Positions 32,901 to 44,195 of a stretch of 51,134 bases of DNA are shown piece after piece (within the stretch, counting starts at the first letter, position 1; each line of letters starts with the position of its first letter). The position numbers were made by a program, and so were the translations under genes. Origin of the DNA: Cochliopodium minus. Taxonomy: Eukaryota > Discosea > Himatismenida > Cochliopodiidae. The notes under the pieces were generated by a model, which searched no databases, was not told the DNA's origin, and saw only the letters and a program-made list of their open reading frames with translations. The DNA lies in contig JAMYWO010000062.1 of the NCBI GenBank assembly GCA_024220525.1, positions 38,629 through 89,762 of the forward strand, read 5' to 3'.

Positions 32901-35900
32901 AGATTTCTCAATCTCTTGATTGTCATCTTTGTTGTCATTCTCGTTGTCACTTTCATCTTTGGGTATGAAATTAACATTGCAAGTGCTGTAAAGATAAGCA
33001 ACAGAACAAAGCAACTCAGGTACTTCGAAACTGTTTGCCAAGATGGACAAGATAGGCTTTTTAAGAATGAAAGAATAGCAAAGTAGTAAATTGGGAGGAG
33101 ATATCTTGATGTTATTGGTCAAAGTGATATTGAAGTTTTTCTTTTGTCTTTCAATGACGAACAACAACAAGTTGAGAACATTGACACTGATAGGAACCAT
33201 ATCTAATTCGTTCTTTGAAGAAGGGCAAACAGATTTCAAGAGAGATTCGATGTGTCCTTTGAGTTTTTGGTTGGTAAAATGTACCACGAGTTGGATGACT
33301 TTTTCTAGGGGAAAGTTTTGGGTTTGAGAGATATGCAAAAAGTTGATCCAATCGTTTTCTCTCGCAAGCTGTTGTAAATGTACTGTAGTAGGCTCCAATT
33401 TGTGAACTTGGCAGAACTCGGTTGCAATTTGGAAAGACTTTTGTTTGCTTATAGAGAAATCAATAGTTACAGAATTGTTTAAAGTTTCTCTTTTCATGAT
33501 AGGAGATTCCTTTCTCAAACTAGGAGAATCGATGTCTTGATTACTCTTCATAGAAAGATTTGTGACAGCGGCCTCAAGTAAAGATTTGATCATCTTTGGA
33601 AACTTGGACGATCTTGGAAAGGACAAGAAGATCTCGATGATGGTGTTGGAGCTGTATGTTTGGAATTGTGTTAGATTGATATTCAAGAGTTTTTCTATTG
33701 AGAGAGGTGGTGGATTGTTTGTTTTGTAAGAGTAGGAAAAGTTCTTGGGAGATTTATGATTGCAATACTCGATGCACAACTTTGCGGCAGCAACATCAAT
33801 TTGGAGTCTCTTTGCACTAAGCCCCAACATCTTAATAAATAATACACATGATGAAAGGATCTTTACATCTTCGAGATTCAACAAAGAAATTCTTCTGACA
33901 CCAAGGATGATTGTTTTTAGATCGGTATCGGAAAGTTTGACCTGATTCAAAAGATTTTTATCATCAATGAGATTGATATCCCACCAGTTATCCTTTGGAG
34001 TGAGTTGGGAAGAGTAGTTCTCTTTGTTTATAGATTCCATTGCACTCTCTTTGTGATCTCTGAGCAACAAAAATGCTTCCAGTGGTCTCATCTTTGAAAT
34101 CAAGTAAAACACATTGATATCTTCGCCATAGAGTTCGATTCCTTTGTAGCTCTCACCCTTTGAAAAAGGAATGGTTTGTATATTTTTGAGATCTCTAACA
34201 GAAAGAGGATAAAAATTCAATTGCTTCTCCACAAGTTCGAAAAAGTTGATATCACCCAAAGAAGAATAGAGATTCCTGGTATCTTTGTTATTTTTATTAT
34301 TTTGGACAACCAAATGGGGCTGAGGGAAGAACGCACTCTTCAGCGAAGGGAAGGGTTTGACACTGTTTTCGATGAGATTGATTCCTGCAGACCACAACTC
34401 GGTAGATTTGTTTGATTCGAAAATGTAAGAAAGAGAGACAGGAGCATAAATAAGAGTGGGGATGGCCATGAAGTGTCTTGACATGTTGAACATGGTATCA
34501 ATGCTTAATGGAGTGTTAGAAACATATGTAACTTTAAAAAGGCTCTTCGCATTTGCCAATGAAGCTTCAAAAATGGATTCTCTTCCCGATCTGAACAGTA
34601 ACATTTGTTTCAACCAATCAACTGAATCAGAGTTTGGCAAGTTGTTGAGTAGTTGATGCACTTGTTCTTTGGTCAAATTAACATTATAGCTATCCAAGAA
34701 AGCATGTAATACAAGAGGTAAATCTCTATCTGAAAAATAAGAAATAATTTTCTTTTGAATCAAGGTCAAATCAGAGTTTCTTGGGAATATCTTCTCGAGA
34801 TCGACATTGTTTTGGATCAATTTGTTTTGGAATTCATGTTCATAGTGAAACAACTTTCCAGACTTTGCAAATCTTCTCAAAAGGGCTTCAAAAGATTTGG
34901 TCTCTTGAGGGAGAAATAACCCTCTTTTTCCCAATTGATCCAAAATGATTTCTTGAATGAAGAGAGGAGAAAACCTAACCAATTTTTCAATGAAATCTAC
35001 AAAATCAATATCTTCTCCGAAACTTTGCACATAGTTTCCTTCTTCGTCAACTTTTCCAGTGAGCTTTATATTTTTGAGCAAAGAAGTTACACTTCTCCAA
35101 TTGTTATGCGAAACAGAAAACTTTAGCTTTGCCTTCATTGAAACTTGTTGGCTTAGCTGTTCGCTGGTTTGGTTGGTGTTATTTTCTACCGTCTTAGATT
35201 GTTCAAGAGGAATAACTCCCTTACCTAATAAAATTCTCTGTCTAATATCAAAATCGTGAAACTCTTTGGACAACCACTTGCAAACTGAATTGAGAGAAAA
35301 CTGGGAATACAAACTTTCTTCTTTTTTGCAGTTTTGTGATAACTGTTGAAAAGTTTCAGATGTGAAAGGAGAATTCAAAAGAATTTTGTCTTTAAAGTAA
35401 ATATCAGTCTTGTAAATATTCTTGTTTTCAGAAGAAGATTCAGAATTATCATGTTCTACATAGTGAAAACCATACTTTTCAGACGTAGAAGGGGTAATGT
35501 CACTGACATTATCTACCCTGAACCTATTTGAGTTGTAAGATGTTCCTTTCGATTTCATGATACGAAGATACTCCAAGTTAAACACAGGAACAGGGTAGAG
35601 GGATTCTAACTCCTTGGAGAAAATCTTAGCTTGAGAATGGAGCTCGTTTTGGACTTCTTGCATCGAAATGTCAGAAAGAATCAAATTTCTTATTTCAGGA
35701 TTAATTGTGTTAAATGCGATTTCTGTCAAGTGAGTAACGACCTTTTCACCCAAATTTATGATCATTGCTTTGGCTGTATTCAAGTCCCCATTGGCTATAG
35801 ATTGGTAGATAACTTTAAGAGCAGCACTTCTAAAGACTTTGAAATTAAATACAGGACCGTTGGTTCTTGTTTGTTGAAGATAAGCAATTGCTGAAGATAT

Positions 35901-38797
35901 TTTCCCTCTGATGAGTGCGTCCTTTACAACATCGTTGGTTTCTTTCTGTTCCCACAAACTAAAGTTGTCCCCCAAGTTAAGTGGAAGCAGCTCCATCGCT
36001 TTTTTGAGTTTGGGAGTGGTAAATTTCTTGAGTGACTCGAATGATCTGTTTTCTCTATTCTCATTTTCCTTATTTTCTGATATTTCGTTGTCGTTTTTTT
36101 CAAGAAAGAGGCTGCCCAAATTGGACTTTGAATCTTCAAAATTTTCTTGGGTGATTTGATTTGTCTACAAAAAAAGGTTTTAGAAAGTTGTCCTCAACAA
36201 TATATTTAAAAAAAAAAAAAAATTTACACTATTCAATGTCTTCTTTTTAATATCATTCCTCCAATTGAACTTAAATTCTCTCATGTCATTCAGAACAGAA
36301 GAGAACATCCCTATTGGATCTTTAGACTCTACAGAAGATACAATTTTAAGATTGGGAGATTCGTAATTGTCTGTTCTAGTTGTCAAAGCATTAGTTAAAA
36401 AATCAAGTCCAATCTCTAGAAGATGTTCGATAAACTCCTCTGATTGAATTGAGATGGTGTTATTTTTTAGATAAGCCAAAACAAGATTAGAAGCGTCGTA
36501 TTGTTGATCAAGATCAAGGCTTTGTAGAGCTGGTTTGATTACTTCGATTTGCCTATACTTTAAACCTAGTTCAAGTGCATTAATCCTCAAAACTCTTCTA
36601 TCCCATCCATTCAAAATGCAAAGTTTGTCTGCCACTTCAGTGTTTTGGAAGATGATAATGTTGTTTATGACTTGGGTTTTGTCAAAGCCGTTCAAGAGGA
36701 TATAGAGACTTTCCTTTCTCAAATAATACCAAACAAAATTATCGGTGAGAAACAAAGGAATGATGGGCTCTTCAAATCTAACCAAATTTGTGTTTCTCTG
36801 TTTTTATTTGGGATAAGTAAAACACTTTAATAAAAAACAAAAAAAAATTACATTAAGTCTATTATGCAAAAAGATTTCTGTTTTCGGGTATTTATAAACA
36901 TAAACAATAAAGTGAGGAGTAACATAAAGCTCCTTCACATCATTTTCAATTTTGGTTTCTACAGAAATAATATAAGATGGCTCGTTGACTTTCTTTTCCG
37001 CTATTTCAGAGGTTTTGCTGTCCTTTTCTTCCGAAGAATGTGTGTAACTCGAAGAATTGCTGATTTGATAGTTAATATCAACACTAGTAGAAGTGGTAGA
37101 AATAATCGTACTTTGAATAGTAAAACCATTGATTTCCTTTACGTTGGAAGAAGAGTCCGAGATCCAATCCCTTTTAATTTCTTCTGTCTCAATCTTCTCC
37201 AACTTTTGAACCCAAGTGCTATTCTCGCTCTCTCTATATCTAGGCGCATATAATTGTTTGTCCCACCACTCTTCATTATCATCTGTTTGTTGCTCCTTTT
37301 TATCTACATTGTTGATCACTGTGCTCAAAGGAGGAGTCATTTTATTGTAGTTGCTGGTTGAACCAAGAGGAGGTTTCGGTCCTTCAAAGAAGCTATAAGT
37401 AGATACTGAGAGCTCCAATCCGATTTCTGATAAATTGATTCCTTGATTTTGTTCTGTCTGTGAACTTAATTCGCTCAGATCAAATTCAAAAGGTTTTGAA
37501 CAGTTTTTGACAGAAAGAGAAGAGGAGAAGGCAAAATCGAAAAAGTGATTCAAATTGATGACCAATAACTCCCCATTTTGGAACCCAATTACAAGGATAC
37601 ATAAATCCCTTGCCACTGAGAATTTATTTACAGTGGCCCAATTTTGGGTTACAAAATCTAAGATTTAATCAAGTTATACTATTTATTCAAAAAAAAAAAA
37701 AAGAGATCAATTATATGTTTTTACCTATTTTTTTTGCCAATCTTGTTAATGAAGAACAATATTCAATGACATTTAATGTAGTTTTGATTTTTCCATCTTT
37801 TCTGATGAAATCTGAGAATATAATAAATAAATGGTCAATAAATGAAAAAAAATATTAATTTCTCTTACCTATTGATTCATCCGATCTTAATAGGAGAAAC
37901 CAATCCTGAATACAAACAAAATCCTTGAATACTATCGATCCTATATTCTCAATGGAAGAAATTTCAAAATTGGAAAAGGGAGAGAACCATCTGGAGATGT
38001 TAATAGAATCTTGTAATTGTCTTAGCACCAACAAGATGTTTCCTGCAGAAGAGGATACCAATAAAACTACCTCATTTGATCTGGATATATTACATTTTAA
38101 AATCTCTTTGATTTCAACATCCTTTAATTTGGTACTCACAATCTTGTTGATATCTTTCGTGGAAATTTCGTAGCATAAAATTGTATTCTCAGAGTATGAT
38201 TGATTAGTTAGTTTTATAAGCAATGATTCATGATCTTTGGATGTCTTTTCTTGTTTTGGTGTTTGAATTGATGCATATCCTCTCTGAGAAAATTCATATA
38301 AAAAAAGCTGATAGAAGCACAATGATCCCTTTGAATTAAGAGTGACCAACATATATCTGTTCTTAAATTCAATCCAATCAAACCTTTAAAACAATCATGA
38401 TTAATATAAAGAATATCAGTGTTGAAACATAGATATATGCATATGAACGATTAGATAGTATTCATATTAAATCATAAATGATCTCCAATATATAATTATA
38501 TATTATTTTTTTGCATTTATTTCATTTTTCCAGTTTATACAATTCTATTTATTGTTATTGTTATTTATACCATATTAAATTTGTTGGTTTGAATCCATTC
38601 AAAAATGATCCACCAATTTCATGGATGCTTCCTAATGAATAAATTGAAAGACTATTTTCATTGGAGAGAAGAGCTATGATGGTTTTATCAGGAGAAATAA
38701 CAGCTTTTTCAAATTCAGATCCAATCTTTTGTTTGAATTTTCTCACAATCAAATGGAGGAATTGATCTTCAGATTTTTTGTTTTGTTTATCCAGCAT
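29907..38797 (-). CDS. SPG11: Spatacsin orthologue (SPG11), full length
   Basis: Eight in-phase exons: 38797-38571, 38383-37869, 37811-37725, 37615-36852, 36797-36228, 36164-32336, 32284-30474 and 30311-29907. They give about 2735 aa, slightly longer than human spatacsin. The ATG at 38797 directly follows a T/C-rich tract and CAG, so a 5'-UTR intron or an upstream exon is possible. The C-terminal third carries the Spatacsin_C signature: VCVDGMERTLKLVRTRVDHY, MRLATGIKNYKKMTYVFDIL, and in the last exon VVVLGNFRYFQDFVKLF and FLSMCEDRFTLYQIGLSL. The N-terminus has beta-propeller-like strands (ISPDKTIIALLSNENSLSIY). Spatacsin works with spastizin and AP-5 in late endosome/lysosome recycling. Low-complexity acidic insertions occur near residues 330-520. 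Confidence 0.92.
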
Positions 38798-38981
38798 CTG
38801 AAGAAAAAAGGGAAGAGAATATTCCAAATTATTTTTTATTTTTTTATTATTTGTTCATATAAAAATATAAAGGTGATATTAAAAGTCTCATGAACAAATC
38901 AATAACAATACATGCTTCTATTAAGAATTAATTCTACAGAGAATTAATTGTGGAAACAAATTTAATAAAAAAAAAAAAAAA

Positions 38982-41481
38982 ATGTCTCAGATACCATGCC
39001 ATTCGAAATGTTGTTCCCTCATGTTATCTACATTCGAAGTATCGACTAATAAGATAAATATTTCGAATTTAGTGATAACATCAATAATCATAGTGGGGAT
39101 AACAACATTGTTGATTTTACTATATACACAATTCAACAAAAAGAGAATAGAATCATCACTCACATCAAAACAAATCTACTTACCATCATTTTTCTTTTTT
39201 GTAATATTTATAAATATCATCTATATCATACAATTCATTGCACTATGGCTCCCCAATTCATCATGGGTCACAATTTTGCAATATTGCCTATTCCAATCCA
39301 ATATATTCATTCAAAACTTTATTCTATTTTACCTCTTTTTGAAAGTATGGGATATAAAAAAAACGATGGGATTGGCCACTATAATAGGATTGTTGATATC
39401 ATTATTCGAATTTGCCTTTGTTCTATTGGTAACATCAAAAAAAAAAAAAAAAAAAAAAAAATTTATTAATTTCGATTATGTTGATCTGAATAAAAACACC
39501 AGATGGCCAAAATATTGGATGATTCAAATAGTTATATCTGGAATTGTACAGATGGATGTCCATATTATTATCCCTCCAAATTTGTATTCATAGTGCATAT
39601 ATTCAATGCGATATTCTATTCAGCGATATTGGCGATACACTTTCTCAAAATGAAGAGAAGATCATTAACATTGTTGCTGATGTATCTCATAGGATTGCAA
39701 TTCTTGTTCTCGCTCATAAGCATCCTCATCTTTGGCAAGGTGGAAGGAGCCAAGTGTGCATTGCCTATCATCTACGTCTTATTTTCGATCACATTCCCAT
39801 TGGTCTTGTATCATGTGATCCAATATGATATCCAAGAGGATTTGGAAAAATCAGGTAAAAGAAATAACAGATTTCATTGAATATTTGGAAATCTATAAAT
39901 TTTTTATTATTTTGCTCTTTTTGAATTTCTCTGAATCATTTATAAATTAAATAATTTATAAATAAATATTCAATTAAATTAATACCAAATTTTTTCAAAG
40001 AGAGAGAACCTCTTTTCAGCAAAAAAATGAAAACGATCTCTTCCATCATCAACGAAGAGAAAAACGAAGTTCTAGAGTTCTTCAATGGAAACCTGGATGA
40101 GACTGTCATGAGGATCCCTCTCCCCGAAATTGTAAAGTTGAAGAGAGTAGGAGCAGGAGGATTTGGAGAAGGTAAAAGATATTTATTTTTTAAAATAGTT
40201 ATAATGTTTTAATTTTTTATTTCTATAATTTTATTTTAAAATTTTTTCATTTTGTTGACAATTTTATTTTAAATTTTTTTCATTATTTTTTGTTGATAAT
40301 TTTGCATTATTTTTTAAAATTTTAATTTCATTTTTTGTTTTTTCTTCAGTTTGGAAGGGATATTGGAAATCAGAGAAGAATGTCATCGCCTTGAAATCTA
40401 TTCTCAAAATGGACAAGGAACACATGAACATTTTCCTCAGAGAAATCAACATGATGAGCAAACTCAACCATCCTAACATTTGTAAAAAAACATTTTTTTG
40501 TTCTTGATTTTTAGTTTTATTAAAAGAAATTTTCAATTTATATTATTTTATTTTATTTTGTTTTTTATTTTATTTTATTTATCAAATTTTATTTTATAAT
40601 AATTTTATTTTTTATTTTTTATTTATTAATAAAGGTGAATTCATTGGTGTGTCCATAGACAAAGATTGTGTGTTTTTAATCACGGAGTTTGTAGAGAGGG
40701 GGTCTTTGTTCGATATCATACACGACGGAGTCACTTCCCTTTCTCAGAACATAATTTTGGGCGTGTTGCATCAAACAATTTTAGGAATGAATTACCTCCA
40801 CGATACCAAACCTGTTCCCATTTTACAGTAAAAAATTTATTTTATTTTAAAATTTAGATTTTTATCTTTTTTTTATTTTTTTTATTTTTTTTTTAAATTT
40901 TAAATTATAAATTTTTTATTTTTTTTATATATTATATATTTTATTTTATTTTTTTTTAAATCTTTATTAGCCGTGATTTGAAGTCCCAAAACTTGCTTAT
41001 CGGAAACAACTGGCAGGTCAAAATTTGTGACTTCGGAATGAGCCGTGAGTTTTCCAACGACACCATGACCAAGTTAGGCACTCTCCAATGGGTCGCCCCT
41101 GAAGTCCTTAGAAATGAAAAGTATTCAGAAAGGGCAGATGTAAAATCCCAAATATTTTTAATATTAAAGAATTATTTATTATTAATTTTTTTAAATATTT
41201 TTAAAATAAAATAATTTTTTTTATAAATTTTTTTTATTTCAAAGGTTTATAGTTTTGGTATTTTAATTTGGGAAATGATCGTCAGGAAAATTCCATACAG
41301 CGGCAAAAAAGTATTCGAAGTGGCCAACAAAGTGGCTTTCAGCAATCTTAGACCCAAAATCCCCAACAACGTCAATCCCACAATGAAAAAGATGATGGAG
41401 GATTGTTGGGCGGACGTGCCAGCAGAAAGACCAACCTTCCATGAGTTACAAGATAAAATTGAGCTTTTGCAAAAGAAATGA
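38982..41481 (+). CDS. Seven-transmembrane receptor fused to a TKL protein kinase
   Basis: Seven exons with matching phases (38982-39428, 39503-39854, 40001-40171, 40350-40481, 40635-40827, 40971-41139, 41245-41481) encode 566 aa. Seven hydrophobic helices fill residues about 25-260, e.g. NLVITSIIIVGITTLLILLY, LATIIGLLISLFEFAFVLL and CALPIIYVLFSITFPLVLY. A short linker leads to a complete kinase domain. It has glycine loop VGAGGFGEVWKG, Lys in VIALKSI, Glu in FLREINMM, HRDLKSQN, DFGMSRE, WVAPEVL and YSFGILIWEM, all typical of the TKL group. All catalytic residues are present, so it should be active. The 7TM and kinase parts join by an in-phase intron at 39854/40001, so this is one gene. Comparable 7TM-TKL proteins are known from Dictyostelium (7TMK) and oomycetes. 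Confidence 0.88.
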
Positions 41482-41553
41482 TTTCATGATAAATAAAATT
41501 GAAGAAATACTTTTTTTTTTCTTTTAAATTTCGAAAAAAGAATAAAATTAAAT

Positions 41554-41706
41554 TTATATAAAATTTTGATAGACGATCAAAAGAGTCCCAACAAACAATT
41601 TGACAACGATCTTCAATCAAATCATCAGGATTGAAAAACTCAAGATCATTCCCAACAATAATGTGGGGATCCCAATGAAATGAAACAGAATGTGAAAGTT
41701 ATCATC
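41554..41706 (-). pseudogene. Small membrane-protein remnant, DUF962/Mpo1-like
   Basis: The minus strand reads NFHILFHFIGIPTLLLGMIL, resembling the conserved H-x-x-x-H-x-IGIP segment of DUF962/Mpo1-like membrane proteins. An in-frame TGA follows at 41619-41617, and hydrophobic sequence continues in frame after it. No start codon or further exon is found. A spurious match is possible. Confidence 0.3.
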
Positions 41707-41823
41707 CAATTATATAAATATCATATGATGAATATCAAATTAAAATTTGAGATTATATAAAGTTAAAAGAAGGATATAATGATTAAATAAGGGTTTTATT
41801 TAAAAATTTGAACCAAATATTCT

Positions 41824-42450
41824 TTAATTGTGCTTATTTTCTACTTTTGGTTGCTCTACTTTGGGTTGTTCAACTTCTTTTGGTTGTTCTACCTTTTCTT
41901 CAATTTCTTTTGGTTTCTCAACTTGAGGTTGTTCAACTTCTTTTGGTTGCTCTACTTTAGGTTGTTCAATTACCTTTGGTTGTTCTACCTTAGGTTGTTC
42001 AATTACCTTTGGTTGTTCTACTTTTGGTTGCTCTACTACCTTAAATTGTTCAACTTCTTTTGGTTGTTCCACCTTTGGTTGTTCTTCTTTTGGGACGGTA
42101 TCGATAGATGGAGGATCGAATTTGAATTCTTTTTGTTCAGTTACCTTGTTGGATTGATCTTTCTCAGTTTTATGTACATGCTCATTAACCTCATCTTGTG
42201 TTTTTGTTCTTTGCTCTTGTCTTTTCTTCTTTTGTTGTTCCTCTAATTCCAAACGCTCATCCTCTTTAGTCTCCCCTTTGATGTTATTTTCGATTATTTG
42301 GTCATTCTCTTTTTTTTCTTCAGTATTTTCTCCTCCATTTTTTTTGAAGGAAATAAATTTGTATAAGACAAATCCTGATACCAATGTAACTGCTCCTGCA
42401 ATTAAATAATATAAGTTTCTGTTATTTTTCTTTTGATTTTCTTCAGACAT
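41824..42450 (-). CDS. Single-pass membrane protein with VEQPK repeats
   Basis: An intronless gene of 208 aa from the ATG at 42450 (longer frames upstream lack an ATG). A short N-terminus is followed by one transmembrane helix (YYLIAGAVTLVSGFVLYKFI). Then comes a highly charged Glu/Lys/Gln segment, possibly helical, and about 14 imperfect repeats of the pentapeptide VEQPK or VIEQPK to the C-terminus. The layout is that of an organelle- or membrane-anchored rod. No family recognised. The lack of introns is unusual here. Confidence 0.75.
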   Translation of the reverse strand: MSEENQKKNNRNLYYLIAGAVTLVSGFVLYKFISFKKNGGENTEEKKENDQIIENNIKGETKEDERLELEEQQKKKRQEQRTKTQDEVNEHVHKTEKDQSNKVTEQKEFKFDPPSIDTVPKEEQPKVEQPKEVEQFKVVEQPKVEQPKVIEQPKVEQPKVIEQPKVEQPKEVEQPQVEKPKEIEEKVEQPKEVEQPKVEQPKVENKHN

Positions 42451-42812
42451 TTTACAAATCAATTTTTTTTATATTTTTATAAAATATCGCAATTTTCTCA
42501 TTAATAATCTGTTTGATATGAATGTGATGAGATACATCATATTCATTCCATTTATTTTATCACATTATTTTTCATTATAAAAAATTATATTTCTCAAAAA
42601 TTTCAATCAATCATAATCTTTTCCATCTGAATTATTTAATTTTCAAAAAAGAAGGGGCGATAATTACAGTGTTCAAGTAATTTTGAGTACAAAATCTATT
42701 TATTTTATCGTTAATTTTTGGCGCCAAAACAATCCAAAAATCTAAACAATAAATCTTTTTTCAAGAAAATGATAAAATACTTTTATTGATAAGAAAAAAA
42801 GGTAAATCATTA
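42451..42812. other. Gap without recognised feature
   Basis: 362 bp of AT-rich DNA between the VEQPK gene's start and the RCC1 gene's stop codon. No coding or RNA signal seen; presumably promoter of the former and 3' flank of the latter. Confidence 0.5.
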
Positions 42813-43862
42813 TCAATATAAGATCTCCAATCTCTTTATAATTTCAAACAATACAAACTTAGGGATTTTGAGATGGAAGGAGGATTGAAGGGATTTGATG
42901 CACAGAATAAAAAGCAAAACAGATTTTTTGAAGCGGATGGAATAGTAGATGTGAGACTTGCTGCTCCAAGGGGTGGTGTGTCCGTTCATCAAAATGGAAA
43001 TAGAAGGGTTGTTAAGTAGGAAAAGAGGACTTTTAGCTAGATTTGAGCCTTTGGGCTTTATTCCTTCAAAAAATTATTTTACAAAAAAAATAAATTTAAA
43101 AAATTACAATCAAATTAAAATCAAAAACTTTTGCTTGAAGCAGTAACAAAAATAAAAGTAATATGACAAAAAAAGACAACTTTTAAATGATGTTGTGAAA
43201 ATTAAAAGAATTGTATTACCCAGTTGATCATATTTTGAATCTGAAAAGAATTTAAAAAAATTTATAATTTATAATTTTTATTCAAATCACCTCCCCAAAC
43301 AAACAAATCTTTGTTTTTTTTTTGAAAAAAATTTAATTTTAAAATAAAAATAATGTGTTGAATGTACCTCCATTGTCTTTTAAATACATGCTGTGCCTTC
43401 TGCCACACTTGATTAGTTTTATTTTGTTATCAGTCAGAAGGACAGTAGGTTTGAATACATTCTAAATGATGATAAAAAAATAAGGGAAAAAATAAAATAA
43501 AAAATAAAATAAAATTATAAAATATAAAATATAAAAAATAAAAAATAAACTATAAAATATAAAAATTTAAAAAAAATAAAAATTTTAAAAAAATAAAAAT
43601 AAAATTTAAAAATGGAAATTAAAAATAATTAATGAAATAATTAATAAAAACGTAAATACATTCAAATCTCCTGTTCCTAATTGCCCAAATAAATTATAAC
43701 CCCACACCAATAACTCTCCATTGTTTCTTAACAACATGTTGTGGCCTCTAAATTAAAATTAAATTAAAAAATAAAAAAAAAATTTTAATTTGAAGCAAAC
43801 CCTCCTGCTACTATTTGATTTACATTGGTGTCATTCATAATAAAAATAGGTGACAATTGATC
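42813..43862 (-). CDS. RCC1-repeat protein, 5' end lost at assembly gap
   Basis: Exons 43862-43801, 43747-43660, 43461-43368, 43308-43291, 43240-43220 and 43063-42813 all join in phase. They encode RCC1 blades (GHNMLLRNNGELLVWGYN, FGQLGTGDLN, KLIKCGRRHSMYLKDNG, DLFVWGDSKYDQLG). The C-terminal tail contains IPKFVLFEIIKRL, the same motif as in the RCC1/F-box-like gene ending at 25273. Two internal exons are only 18 and 21 nt. Upstream lies the (ATAAAAA)n array with the N at 44011, so the first exons are missing from the assembly. Confidence 0.82.
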
Positions 43863-43889
43863 CTAAAATTTTACAAAAATGAAAAAATA

Positions 43890-43933
43890 AAATCAATAAA
43901 AAATAAAAAATAAAAAATTAAAAACAAAAAATG

Positions 43934-43968
<35 letters not shown>

Positions 43969-44042
43969 AAATAAAAAATAAAAAATAAAAAATAAAAAAT
44001 AAAAAATAAANAAAAAATAAATTTGAAAAAAAATCATAAAAT
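43890..44042. repeat. (ATAAAAA)n microsatellite with assembly gap
   Basis: Tandem A-rich heptamers surround the single N at 44011. The same heptamer flanks the N at 15458. Confidence 0.8.
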
Positions 44043-44195
44043 AAATAAAAATTTATAATAAACAAAATAAATCATTGATAATAATAAATAAATTACTTAT
44101 TTTTGAAAAAGGCAATTTTATAATAATAAATAATTTTAAAAATTAAAAAAAATTTTATTTAAATAATAAAACAATAATGAAAATAAAATAAATAC

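Noticed and set aside
42873-43019. 48-codon plus-strand ORF after an AT-rich leader
   Set aside because: It overlaps the last exon of the minus-strand RCC1 gene, which is supported by phase and by the IPKFVL tail.
43890-44042. Telomere-like heptamer array
   Set aside because: The A/T-only heptamer is intronic-type low complexity, also seen at 15458, with no G-rich telomeric character.
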